This document shows positions 33,745 through 44,500 of a stretch of DNA of 64,000 nt, piece after piece. Where the stretch lies: the NCBI RefSeq assembly GCF_003589595.1, contig NW_020654810.1, forward strand, positions 16,579,401-16,643,400. The letters run 5' to 3'. Under the pieces are notes generated by a model. That model did not search any database. It saw only the letters and a program-made list of their open reading frames with translations, and was not told the origin of the DNA. Each line of letters begins with the position of its first letter. Positions within the stretch are counted from its first letter, which is position 1. This stretch comes from Hyposmocoma kahamanoa. Lineage: Eukaryota > Arthropoda > Insecta > Lepidoptera > Cosmopterigidae. Position numbers and translations under genes: made by a program.

Positions 33745-34362
33745 ATTTTTTTATAATAACAAGTGACGGCACGAACAAGTCGGGCACCTGGTGATAAGCG
33801 ACATGCTACCCATAAGCGTTCAAGTTACACGACGCGAAAGTTTACGTGTGGCAACCGCCCAGCTACCACGCTTTTACGTACATTAATGGCGAATCTGATT
33901 GGCGATTCTATTTACTAGTCAACAACATTTAAATTCCTTGGAATAATACAACCGCGCGGCCGCCACGCGGAAGCCGCGCGGTAGCCGCGCGTGCGCCGTG
34001 CGGCCGCCGCATAGATCAAAGACAAGCCAGTCTCGCCCTCGCGCCCGGGAGCTCATTTAAGTTAAAACGTAAAATTTAAATAAATAGAGCACGTTTTGCC
34101 ATGACACCATCGAAATTCATGTCGAATAAACGTGCCCTAACAGTTGCAGTGTCTCTCGAAGCTTTAAATTGCAAAGATCTGAGGGACTCCGCCGCCCTGA
34201 AACATGAGTAAACAAGTCACATATGCCTGTAATTTAACCAGCACCCTTACCCTTCGACACGGGAAAGCAGTAATGCTCACATTACTATTTGGCGGCTGAA
34301 ATAGGTAAAGCGGCAGCACTTCCCTAGACGAACTCTTTCACAAGTAGCTCTACTGCTATTTA
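33745..34362 (-). mobile_element. S4 repeat split by a MITE
   Basis: S4 sequence ending CTACCCATAA at 33815 resumes as CAGTTGCAGTG at 34141, with TAA duplicated. The insert is the element at 33816-34137. Confidence 0.87.
33816..34137. mobile_element. PIF/Harbinger-like MITE, GC-rich
   Basis: 322 bp, flanked by a TAA duplication (33813-33815 and 34138-34140) inside S4. The right end (GGGCACGTTTATTCGACATG, reverse complement) imperfectly mirrors the left end (GCGTTCAAGTTACACGACGC). The centre is extremely GC-rich (GCGCGGCCGCCACGCGGAAG). The copy at 51724-51979 has the same ends and a TTA duplication. TWA duplications and GGGC-type ends fit PIF/Harbinger; that assignment is inference. Confidence 0.8.
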
Positions 34363-34539
34363 CACAAACAAACAAAATTTAGTGTTTTTGTAAATATTTT
34401 CTATCCTCAGAAGATTTAAAATTGCATATTTTTAATATTAGTTAAAAGTTGCAGTTCGTTCATTCCATTATACAAAATTGGAACGTGTTGTGACGAATTG
34501 TATTACAAATCGTATTCTGAACCTCAGCCTTCAACTCGT

Positions 34540-34655
34540 TTACACTCGCATAGGATTTAAGGTAAATGCGAGATCACCAGATCTCACCCCTTTAGATTTT
34601 TTTTGTGGGTATATGTTAAAAATCAAATTTGTTTGTATGTTTACATTAAGTAAAA
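34540..34655 (+). pseudogene. mariner/Tc1-type transposase remnant
   Basis: A plus frame contains RSPDLTPLDFF followed by CGYMLKIKF. This matches the conserved 'PARSPDLTPLDFFLWG' stretch near the last catalytic D of DDE/D transposases of the Tc1/mariner group. Little sequence around it is recognisable. The 97-codon frame at 34478-34771 is otherwise noise. Confidence 0.6.
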
Positions 34656-34784
34656 ATTTCTATCTCCAGTATTTAGAGTACTTTCCCTCCAGGTGGCATT
34701 ACAAATTTCCACCCGGTATAAGTTATATATCGAATCAAGTGCAGTTAGTAACCGCCAACGGTGTAGCCTAGACTTAGCTTTATT

Positions 34785-34973
34785 TTACAGCCCGCACTAG
34801 GAAAACCCTGTATCGAGGGCGCCATGTACACACACATAAGTAAATAAACACAAATTACACCGAAATTTACGCGAGAAATAAACGTAGAAATACAAATATT
34901 TCTCTCGGCCCGGGATCGAACGCGACACCTCTGCGTGGCAATCCAGCATGGCAACCGTTCGGCCACAGAGGTA
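34785..34973 (-). mobile_element. S1 SINE
   Basis: Minus strand: A box (TGGCCGAACGG), decayed B box (CGTTCGATCCC), the body, then ACAGGGTTTTCCTAGTGCGG. Confidence 0.85.
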
Positions 34974-35160
34974 GAAATAAGAATGCAGAAGGCTCGGTCC
35001 ATATAATAAATTGTAAAAAGAGGAAAAGAAGACGCTCAAATAAAATGATCTATATGATAAAATACAATTAATATAAAACACTCCCTGTACAAGACTAAAC
35101 ACATACACAATATTCACCCCAAAAGGGCCTATATATCTATATTATTTTATTTTTTTTTAG

Positions 35161-35313
35161 TAGTAAACGACGTGAAGTTTAAAAATAAGTGAAGGTAGTG
35201 ATTTATGGGCACGTCCTCTCGTTTCCAAAATTTTGATAGGAATGACGACGAATCGAACCAACGTAAAAATAATGAAGGAAAATGGAATTCGAGAACGATT
35301 CAAAATAATAGAA
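35161..35313 (+). other. Candidate short exon (low confidence)
   Basis: A long pyrimidine-rich tract ends in AG at 35159-35160 (ATTTTATTTTTTTTTAG) and GTAAGT begins at 35314, bounding 153 bp. Inside, ATG at 35205 opens a hydrophilic frame of 36 codons (N-, R-, D- and S-rich) to the donor; unspliced, it would run 51 codons to a TGA at 35358. No repeat family covers it. The Kozak -3 base is T, which is weak. It could be a 5' exon of an unseen gene, or chance. Confidence 0.3.
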
Positions 35314-35399
35314 GTAAGTCGCCAGGAGTCAGTAAAGAGGGTGATAAAAAGGCGGGATGACGATAAATGATCTCAGCATCGTCACATGCCAATGGCCTA

Positions 35400-36215
35400 A
35401 ACCCCTATCCTAGAGCGTTCTTGGTGCAGAAGTGGTTAATATAGAATGATGACACGTTTTCGCAACCATTTATTACAATTAATAATTTCTTATCGGACGC
35501 TGTACAAGCGGTTCTATACTGTGTATATCAAACACTTAGGCACGTATTAATTCATGTCAGACACGCAACATTTCTGGAGCACTACACGCACAAGATGTTA
35601 CAGCACCGCACAAATGTAATTGTAACAGATTACTCATTAATAAGTAGGTATTTCGAGCTAATGGCCACATAAACAGCAGCCTGCAAGGGGAACGGGCACA
35701 TTTATCAACAAAAAGTGGTAATTTCGTCGAACGTATTTCTCTGTAGGTCGGTTATGACGACCCTAATGCGAGAGTTCCTTTAAAACTTTTACTTTGTTGT
35801 AAATGAGCGTTATTTTCGCTTTCAGAATAATTGGGTCAAATTCTACGTTTTTTTATTCTTTTTGTTCATTGTGATTCTCGCTTGGATACCGACAGAAAAT
35901 TGGTAATGCCATTTTGCTTTTCATTTGTTCTACGCACCTACGTGTGTGATTGGAAGAATCTTTTCCAGAATTGTTCATATATAAAGATGCCAAACCTTTA
36001 ACAAAATTATGGAATTTGTGTACAGGATTATCAATAATACACAATAATTTTTTAATCCACTTATTACACGTTACAATAGTACAATCATCGTCATCAACAA
36101 TCACTATTCTAGAGAGAAAGTTTATGGCATAATCCACCACGCTGATCCCGGGCTAGCGACTCTATACGCCTTTAAAGTAATTCGTGACCTTTTTTGCTAT
36201 ATGCACATTTCACGA
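35400..36215. other. Single-copy-looking DNA
   Basis: About 35480-35840 is relatively GC-rich with mixed sequence and no repeats. The overlapping minus (35853-36140) and plus (35950-36132) frames are unrecognised. Confidence 0.4.
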
Positions 36216-36276
36216 AGACTACTGTTGAAACAAGTGATAATAGTTTACTAATTATCACTTGCTTCAACAATAGTCT
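36216..36276. repeat. Hairpin, 25-bp arms
   Basis: 36216-36240 (AGACTACTGTTGAAACAAGT onward) pairs with 36252-36276 with two mismatches across an 11-nt loop. Confidence 0.9.
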
Positions 36277-36303
36277 ATTATCACTGACTTCATGTGCAAT
36301 TTG

Positions 36304-36562
36304 CATATCGACTGTGAACTGACAACCGGTACTATCTCAATTTTGTAAAGATTTCACTTTTTAATGCCATTTATTTCATACTCCGTAGCGTTGCAAGAAA
36401 TTCCATCTCAGATACATTTCATTTTGGCGCCAGAATCGACTTCATTCAACTTGTACTAACTTCTAACCAGATGCTATATAAATGACGCAAACAATTCTTT
36501 TCTTCATCCTGTAATATTGTCAAAATTGAGATAGTACCGGTTGCCAGTTCACAGTCGATGTG
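36304..36562. repeat. Inverted repeat, 42-bp arms
   Basis: 36304-36345 (CATATCGACTGTGAACTGAC onward) is the reverse complement of 36521-36562 with two mismatches. The spacer is 175 bp. It adjoins the 36216-36276 hairpin and may be the same foldback element. Confidence 0.9.
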
Positions 36563-36639
36563 ATTCGTAAAGTCGCAGTGTTCCAGACCCCCGAAGGGAC
36601 ACAAATCCAGATCCTCGTACATAGAAGACAAGCATTCTC

Positions 36640-36800
36640 CGCACTAAGCCATCTCTGCTGTTATAATTACGTACGTGTTTATAATTGATAACACAGCAGA
36701 TCCAAGAGTGACTAGCAATATAATTGTGGCAATTTTTTTGCAAACGATACATACACTTTCTCTGCGGTTTGTTTTACCTTTTTCCCCGTTCATGGTATAA
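36640..36800. repeat. Dispersed repeat shared with 45440-45600
   Basis: 'GTACGTGTTTATAATTGATA' and AGCAGATCCAAGAGTGACT recur, diverged, at 45460-45510 next to the PLE. The nature of the repeat is unknown. Confidence 0.6.
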
Positions 36801-36939
36801 TAATTATAAATGATGTTACCTTACACAGATAATGGTGGTAGGTAAACAGTAATCACACTTTAAATCCGTCACTAAACAGTAGTAACAATCCGAACAAAGC
36901 ACCGGCACAATGACGACGAGACAATGAGACGGCCTGCAG

Positions 36940-37065
36940 CGCAAACACTGCCTCTGCCGCTGTCAGACCTAATTAGCGCTATTCAGATCGACTGATTAAT
37001 ACGCTTTACGTATCTTGTATTTTACGTATAATAGCTGTTTTACATAACAAGACTTTTAGATATGG
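36940..37065. repeat. Short dispersed repeat
   Basis: CACTGCCTCTGCCGCTGTCA, TAATTAGCGCTATTCAGATC and CGTATCTTGTATTTTACGTA recur in part at 29685, 38165-38260, 38380-38420 and 38505-38600. Three of these lie within 1.7 kb. Confidence 0.55.
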
Positions 37066-37224
37066 CTCTATTATGTCTCCCGTGGCCTAAAAGAATCGTA
37101 TTATTAATACAAAGATCTAACACTAAGATGTGTGAAAAAAAAACTTTGATAGATTCACAGCAAAAGAGCCGTCCATACCAAAAACTGTGACGAACGCGTC
37201 GAAACATTCTTAAGGTCTGTTGAC

Positions 37225-37408
37225 TCGATCTATAGAGCGATCCATAGCGCAGTTGGTAGCGCCGTTGCCCTCTATTGGCAAAACAGACGCAGGTTCGTGT
37301 ACTGTCATATCGAAGGAATTTTCCTTTGTTCGATCTACATTAATCATTATTACAAACTAATGGAGTAATTTCACAAAAAAATATGAATATCATGGTAGTA
37401 AAACTAGG
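37225..37408 (+). mobile_element. S3 SINE
   Basis: tRNA-like module (GCGCAGTTGGTAGCGCC ... AGGTTCGTGT), body and full tail (ACAAACTAATGGAGTAATTT ... ATCATGGTAGTAAAAC). A minus-strand S3 scrap lies just upstream (37100-37130). Confidence 0.82.
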
Positions 37409-37419
37409 TTTTAGTTGCA

Positions 37420-37708
37420 ATAGAGCTCCTTGTGAAAGAGTTCGTCCATGGAAGAACTGCCACCTGACCTATTTCTGCCACCTAGCAGTAACATTATTGC
37501 GTGCCGGTTTTGAAGGCTATCGATGCTGACGAAATTACAGGCACATCAGACTTATCAACTTACGTCTAAGGGTGGCGGGCGCAGTGGCAGTGCACCTCAG
37601 ATCTTTGCGATTTAAAGCTCTGAGTGGCACTACAAGTGTTATAGACAGGCGAGAGTTACCATCAAGCGCATGATTTGTTCGTTCCGTCACTTGATGTTGT
37701 AAAAAAAC
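37420..37708 (+). mobile_element. S4 SINE-like repeat, full length
   Basis: It runs from CAATAGAGCTCCTTGTGAAA through all family blocks to TTGATGTTGTAAAAAAAC. Confidence 0.9.
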
Positions 37709-40043
37709 ATTATAATAATGATTACTCCTGTATAGTAAACATTATTTCCATAATAATCATTATTTCCAAAATAATCATTAATTCTATATTATCTCGGGTC
37801 TGTGGTACCGTCATTGTTTTCGATTTTCATAGCACAAGTGCTTTAATTACTCACTTTGGGATCAGACCAATGTGTGTGATGTCGTCTAATATTTATTGTT
37901 TATTTATTTATTTATTACAACCAATATTACGAATTATATTATTATATTTAATACGTCATCTAGTTAATATGACCGTAATATTGTTTTATTTATTATCTAG
38001 TGTATTAATTATGTGCACAGCTCACAATGTTTGATGAGCACATCTCGCTATCGTATGTAACTTGATGATAACTTGTTCTGTTTTGATATTTAAATATAAC
38101 CTTTTTTTTTTAGCAATAATAAGCTGTTGTTTCACTGTAATGTAATAAATAAATGACCATTATTTCTTTACACCGCTGCCTCAGTTGCTGCCGATCAAAT
38201 TAGCGCTCAGAACTATAACGTTCTATGTATCTTGTATTTTATTTCTTGTATTTTCTAATAATTTCTAATAATTGTTGAAAACCAGGTCGCTTTTTTTCCT
38301 ACTCCTGACATTATTTCGACGAGTCTGACACAGGCTTCATTAAAGCTGTCTAGAATAATTATTTATTATTATTTTTATATCTTGTATTTTACGTTTAACT
38401 GTTGTACTTCAATAGTAAAGAATCTCGCATATATTTAAGACTAAACAAGTTGCCAGGATTCTTTTAAAGTCGTAGGTTCAACAATACAATTTTTTTGGTC
38501 CCATCACTGCCTCTGCTCTAATTAATTCATAGGGCGACTTAATTAGACCATTCAAATCGACCGATTATGCTTCCCGTGATATTCGGTTATTCGAAATAAA
38601 TAACTGTTCTTCTGCAAAAGTGAGGTTAGTTTTCCTTAAAATGTTTTCAACATGCAGAACAAAATTCGTATAAAAAATGTAGTATAATCATAATTAAGCG
38701 CAACTAAAACTAGTAATTTTTTTTAATAGTTATTGGAAAAACATGCTACACACACAAGCACCCAAAATATTTCAATTTATTACTAACCGCCTCTATCCAT
38801 ACATATAATGAACAATAAAAATTATTCAAATCATTCGTCATTCAAGAAATTTAAAATGTTTCAGACTGTAGGAAAAGTGGCCAAGTCCTCAATCGTCTGT
38901 TGTTTTCTGTTGATACACAACCGTCAAGCCGCGTGATACGTTTATTTACGACGTCACAAATGTTTCCCTTACGTCTGACTGGCACGCTAATCGGATTACG
39001 CTGCACCCACCATTGATCATAACATCAAAATATCGTTTTAAATCATCAACACAAGGAAATTTTGCTTGCTACCTGTTGCTAATATTACCTGGCCACGTTT
39101 AGCTTTCGTCCTTAAAGCGGTTTTACGAAAACAGTTGTAAGGAGGGAAAAGAATCACAAGTTAATTTATTATTATTATTTATTATAAAGTAATTTTAAAA
39201 TGAGATCCTATAATTTTAAGGTTAACACAATTTTATTTGAATTTTGATTGTTGTAACTATTTTGTTATTGTATTTCGTTTCTGTGTATTGCTTTATTACT
39301 TTACACAACAATTCTATGATCTGCATGTTTTAAAACTTACGTATCGGAAATTCTTTCATAAAATTAATAGCCTATCTTTCAATGGCGTGACTGTCCTTGT
39401 TCGCAAAATATTAATAACAACAGCTACCGACGTTCCAAAATATCACCGTAATTAATGAATGGGTGGAAGGCTCAGCGCATTGTGGTCGCATACCTTCGTG
39501 TAATTATTATAAATAATTGTGCAAACTTCACAACTTGGGCCATTTATTACCCGTCAATACATACTGGGCGTTCGCGAGCATTTCCAGTGATATTGCGCTA
39601 TTGTTCCTCCTTTATAATACTGTGCAGAGAGAATGTGGAAGAAGGGTGGCTTACTTTAAGAAAAGTAGGGTGTAAAATCCTTTATTTCTCGTACAGTCAG
39701 CATAAAAGTTTAAACTGAACATTACAGTTTTCTAAAAAGCACCGTTCCATCAATGTCTATTAAAAATAAGCAATTATAAATTAATATAATTTCATCAGGA
39801 TTATTCCATCTGTGTTCCTATTTACACAGTTTGTTTTATTCTACTGTAATAAAGAGACGAGGAAGTCTAGTTTTAAAGTGATTTGGACACTAATTATAGA
39901 TAGTTAGTTATACTAATTATAGTTACTATATATAAATGAAAACGACATGCTCCACTGTGCGTTGAAACAGCGCGCCACCGCAAGCAATTATATGTTAAAT
40001 TCACAGTGCCGACGCAACGCCCGTGTAGTGTGTCGCTCTTACC
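37709..40043. other. Mostly single-copy-looking DNA
   Basis: It contains short dispersed repeats at 38165-38260 and 38505-38600. A GC-richer unique island lies at 38880-39130 (CAAGCCGCGTGATACGTTTA). The 119-codon frame at 37675-38034 is I/V-rich translation of AT-rich DNA, and the frames at 39237-39718 are likewise unsupported. Confidence 0.4.
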
Positions 40044-40214
40044 GTCGTATTCAAGAACTCTACTCAATGCTCAAGTCAGGACTTGAGCAGACTTGAGTAT
40101 GATTTCAAGCACTGGAAATACGACCCTAATGGCGAGGACTTGAGTATGATTTACAGTGCTCACTGCAATACTCAAGTCCTGACTTGAGTATTGAGTAGAG
40201 TTCTGGAATACGAC
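40044..40214. mobile_element. Palindromic MITE-like element, 44-bp arms
   Basis: 40044-40087 (GTCGTATTCAAGAACTCTAC onward) pairs with 40171-40214 with two or three mismatches. The interior carries two direct repeats of ACTTGAGTATGATTT. Ends of the form GGGTCGTATTC look like a transposon terminus, but no duplication was identified. Confidence 0.75.
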
Positions 40215-40858
40215 CCTTAGACTGAGATTTATAAAATTAACATTGATTTTGAGTAAGTAAAAAAAAGACAACATAATTTCATACTTACAAAAAAAGTTTG
40301 CCAAAGTTTAAGCAAGAAATAAAATAAATAACTCACGAACTTAATCGTGCTCCTTACGATTTTTTTTCATGTTTATTTAGTTTTCATTTTAGTCTAAAAC
40401 TATGAATCAGCATGGAAAATTATCAATTAATTATCACAGCCAAAAAATCTTGTTAATTTCAAGACAATAACTGAATAAAGAAGTTTTTCAATTAAACCAC
40501 GTAAAGCGTATGCAATCAGCTGTGTTACAAAAGCAGACTGCCCGACGTGAGGTTACATCTCAGTATAATCTGCAACTTGGGAGTGAACTGCCAAGTTCTC
40601 GGTCTTGCTCCGCAATTACACAAAACTAATAGCTTCATGTTCCGACGTCATTATGACCCTCAAATGGTGTGCTTTATGTTTATGCTTACGAGCAGCAGCG
40701 TAGTAGTAGATATTTATTGATGTGTTAAGAACAACATCGGATTTACCTTTGCATCTTCAAAGTCAGAAGTCGGATTTTGGTCATGAGACTTTTTCTCTTA
40801 CCTCTAATTTTGTTTTTATTTTCTTTTACATACAGACGTATCGATGACATATGATTTT
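40215..40858. other. Unassigned; repeat scrap and unique island
   Basis: About 40370-40445 (AAACTATGAATCAGCATGGA, AATTATCAC) resembles 53060-53125. About 40495-40790 is GC-richer and single-copy-looking. Confidence 0.45.
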
Positions 40859-40983
40859 GACGACCTCGATGGTCTAATGGTTTATACTACGGGCGCTGGA
40901 TGAAAAGATACCGGGTTCGATTCCCGGTAGGATCAAATTGGGAAATGAATTTTCCTAAATTGGTTCTAAGTAAATTGGTTGTA
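40859..40983 (+). mobile_element. S2 SINE
   Basis: A box (TGGTCTAATGG), GGCGCTGGATG, B box (GGTTCGATTCC), and body to TTGGTTCTAAG. Confidence 0.87.
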
Positions 40984-41390
40984 TTGGTAAGTAATGTGTG
41001 CATTACTGCATTTCGGTTTTGAATGGGAAGAGTGCTGCTGAATTTGTTTTTTTATTATACCAAGTAACGTGTTGAACAAGTCGTGCACCTGGCGGTAAAC
41101 GTCACGCCATATCCAAAACAATTGCAGTGCCATTCAGAACTTTAAATCTCGAAGATATTATAGGCACTGCTACTGCGCACGTCACCCTGAGGCACAAGTT
41201 GATAAGTACCATGTACTTGTGATTTCACCTGTAATATTACAGGCACATGAGACTTAGCAACTTATGTCTCAGGGTGACGAGCGCAGTGGCGGTGCCTCTC
41301 AAATCTTTGTTATTTAAAGCTCTGAGTGGCACTGCAACTGTTATGGACAGGAATGTCGCTTCCCATCAGACTATTTGTCGCAACGAAAAT
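40984..41390. mobile_element. S4 with a second S4 inserted in reverse
   Basis: A plus-strand S4 (40984-41043 and about 41230-41390) is interrupted by a minus-strand S4 (41044-41229). The junction AGTACCATGTACTTGTGATT/ATTACAGGCACATGAG makes a hairpin with arms of about 150 bp. Confidence 0.82.
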
Positions 41391-42312
41391 AACAGCTAAT
41401 CGTCAAGAAAATAGTATATCAAATACTGAGGACCATCTGTCACGCAACGCAGACAAATCGTGTAGGGTTCTAAACATTTTAACCTATTTTGGTTCACCAT
41501 AAATATTATTATGGTTTGGGTCACTATTCTTGAAAAGCAGAGACGTCTTTGTCCCGCCTAAACACTACCTCCTGAGACATTCTATTTTCTATTTTAAGAG
41601 CCAGATTATCATAAATTTGCTACGCCATCATTTTATCCTCACTCTTTTATTTTTCATATCTATGATGCTTATAAATCTTAATTTATTTTTAGAAAGCAAA
41701 TACTGAATACGTCGTTGCCTAAAGTAAAAATATCGGTCATTCATATAGATCTTATGTTTTTACGTAATATTTTTAAAGAATATCTCATAACTGAAATATA
41801 ATTAAAACAAGTAGCACTGTAGCAACTGTAAAAGGTATTAGTTTGATTAACAAAAACGTTTATTACAAAACAGGATGTGCTAACAACATTTTTCAATAGA
41901 TATTATTTCTTCTGACAAGTTATACCCCAATCACATACAAGGTATTCACTCTAATAAGTATTATTAGTACAGTTCCGTTGAACTCTGTAGATTGAATTTC
42001 TATTACAACAGGAGAACACTCAAACAGACTTTTCTTTTAAAGTTAAGATATATATCTCAAAAGTAAAAGATATTTTAAGGTAAAGAAAAGTTCATCGCGT
42101 TTTCTTATTTGTTGCGAGAAGTAAGGTTTGCGCACTATGTGAAATCCGTATTCGAGAATATACAGATCTAGAAAACTCGACGTTGGTTCTCGCTTTAAAG
42201 CACGTTGGTTTCGTTTTGATGCACTGCATCTGATCCAGATCTCAGAAAATACGGATATTGCTTGTATACCTGGACATTCAAAATCCTTGTCATTCTGGTG
42301 CTATGTTGTTAA
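41391..42312. other. AT-rich stretch, nothing recognised
   Basis: No repeat or coding signal was identified. Confidence 0.45.
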
Positions 42313-42320
42313 GTCGTTCG

Positions 42321-42829
42321 CATCGAGTATATAACCAGAAATAGAGACGAAATGTCATTTAATTTGTTTCAAAACTATTCTGCCATATCATTACTGTGAC
42401 AACTGCACTCCGATTGGCTAGCCCGAGTTCGAAACAATTGACGGGTGTCGTCAATAGATGTCGTCAACTGTTTCACTTCAAATCGACCAGTTAACTTGAG
42501 CTGTGCTATAATGGACGAAAATTGCAAAATTACATATTTAATATTTAGTTACCGATGAAATGTGATTCTGTTAGTTTTGTAATTAGATATTTTGCTGTTT
42601 TTGCCACACCACCGAATTGAACAGCACGGCATTGTTAGAGATATTATCTTTATTACAATAAATACAGAATATTTTTTGGAATATACGGAGACGTACACAC
42701 AGGTCAGTAGTTCGCCTGTCTATATTTCAGTGTAAACGAGAGTTGATATTTATAAGAGCTGTATTGCTAATGTGTTACCAGGAATACATGGCCCATATGT
42801 CGTCTCTATTTCTGGTTATACACTCGATG
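42321..42829. mobile_element. Non-autonomous P-like element, 30-bp TIRs
   Basis: The TIRs are 42321-42350 (CATCGAGTATATAACCAGAA ...) and 42800-42829, with one mismatch in 30. They are flanked by a perfect 8-bp duplication GTCGTTCG (42313-42320 and 42830-42837). The 509-bp interior has no transposase. A CA start, about 30-bp TIRs and an 8-bp duplication fit the P superfamily; hAT also makes 8-bp duplications but usually has short CAGNG TIRs. Other copies: 49355-49748 (inverted, truncated) and 10295-10393. Confidence 0.88.
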
Positions 42830-42837
42830 GTCGTTCG

Positions 42838-43742
42838 TTACCTATGTGTCTTTTCAATCGTTGCCAATTGTTATTACGCACAGGAGAAATAAAGAGTTCC
42901 AACGTTTTATAATAATCACATAAACTAAGTCAAGACAGCAAGAAAATTTCTATTTATACCGAGTAAGTGTGTCCACTTTTGTTTTAATTTTATATATACA
43001 TCGATACCTGCTCCTTCCTTCCCTCTACCCCTCCGCACCAATGCCACCACCGATTTGGTATATGATCGGACGCAGTGCGCAAGGGTTAATACTGAATACT
43101 GTAGTTATTTCGGTCCGCGAATATAATGATCTGAATTGGAGGTATTCTCGACTTCGGAAAATAGAATTCGAATTTAGTGCACAATCTCTCATATAAATAG
43201 TACTAAGACTACTTCGTACCTACCGGGATTTCTCGGATTCGGAACAGGTACAACCACAACAACGCCTTTAAGTTGTGGAAATGTTTAGGCCCTTACTTAT
43301 TTTCTTTAGGATTTCTGTCTGCACAACACTCGCCAGGATAATAGCTGGGTCCTTTTCTACCGCAATACAGGACTGTGATCCTCATTTAAAAGAGACTGAA
43401 CAGAAGAGTAAATGGCAGACGAATCGTAAATATTCCAATCTAGCAACACATTTGTGGTGTTAGTATACTTCCTGGCGATCGTTACAACTTTCCATCAAGC
43501 AGATATTGTTTCAAAACTTGGAAACATTAAGATAAAAAAAAACAAAAATAAACGTCCAAATTGGCAGCTAAGATCTAAGGCGAAAAAAATATTGTTTATA
43601 TTCAATTTTTCAAAAAATTTATGCTGCTTTATCGGATTTACAAAACGAACAATAGACAAAGTACAATGCTCTTAATATTGTATTCTGTGCCAGACAACCA
43701 CACTTATAGCCTGGTCTCAAACTAAGGAAATACTATGAGTAC
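42838..43742. other. Unassigned
   Basis: Unrecognised frames at 42969-43196, 43275-43463 and 43454-43675. No motif or repeat was identified. Confidence 0.4.
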
Positions 43743-43886
43743 CTGAGTAACGGAATTCACTCTAGGGCACTTCCCAGAACACCTAAACCAGAACTCATTT
43801 AGAAAAGTTCAATTTCCAAATTGGTACTACCGCGAATTCGCACCCAGCGCCCACAATGTAAACCATTAGGCCACCAAGGTCGTCAA
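43743..43886 (-). mobile_element. S2 SINE
   Basis: Minus strand: A box (TGGCCTAATGG), GGCGCTGGGTGCG, and a damaged B box. The body matches 20879-21018. Confidence 0.85.
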
Positions 43887-43921
43887 CATTTCAACGTCAT
43901 CATTGTCTTACATAAAAGAAA

Positions 43922-44500
43922 TTCTTAAAAAAGAGCGTTTAAAGTCCAGAAGAAGTGTATTCGTGCAATTTGCGGTGCGTGGTTCGATGACAGTTGCAAA
44001 CCGCTGTTTAAAAAGCTGAACATATTACCTTTGCCATGCATGTACATTAGAGATATCTGCGTATTTGTCAACTCTCATCCTCAATATTTTAAAACACGCG
44101 GTGAAGTCATTCAAAGGCAAACTAGAGCGAAAATTATGAATCTCTTATACCAACCTCGTTGCCATAAAGTAATTTATAAGAATAACTGCTTCAACATGTG
44201 TATAATTATTTACAACAAATTTCCAAACGAAATAAAATTGTTACAAGGACATACTTTTAAATTAAAATTGACAAAATGGCTTTTGACACATTGCTTCTAT
44301 TGTAATAAAGAATACTTAGAATTTACAAATTCATTACATTAATTAGAAACTATAGAGACTAAAGAAACATTGAATCCCATTAATATTTGCACATCTGCTT
44401 GCAGGTTGAATACAATATACCTAATTTTACTTAAGACCTTTGTAATTACTGTATTCTGGCAAATAAACGTATTCTATTCTATTCTATTCTATTCTTTAAG
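43922..44500 (+). pseudogene. LINE 3' end with (ATTCT)n tail
   Basis: Translation from 43935 gives VQKKCIRAICGAWFDDSCKP, LFKKLNILPLPCMYIRDICV and then the open frame 44031-44342 (NSHPQYFKTRGEVIQRQTRA). This is the post-RT C-terminal block of CR1/Jockey-group LINEs. The 3' UTR ends in a TATTC pentamer repeat (about 44471-44496), an expected tail type for CR1-like elements. It is 5' truncated; the terminal frame is intact. It is a different subfamily from 7858-9490. Confidence 0.85.

Noticed and set aside
37675..38034. 119-codon protein gene
   Set aside because: I/V/N-rich low-complexity product of AT-rich sequence that starts within an S4 tail.
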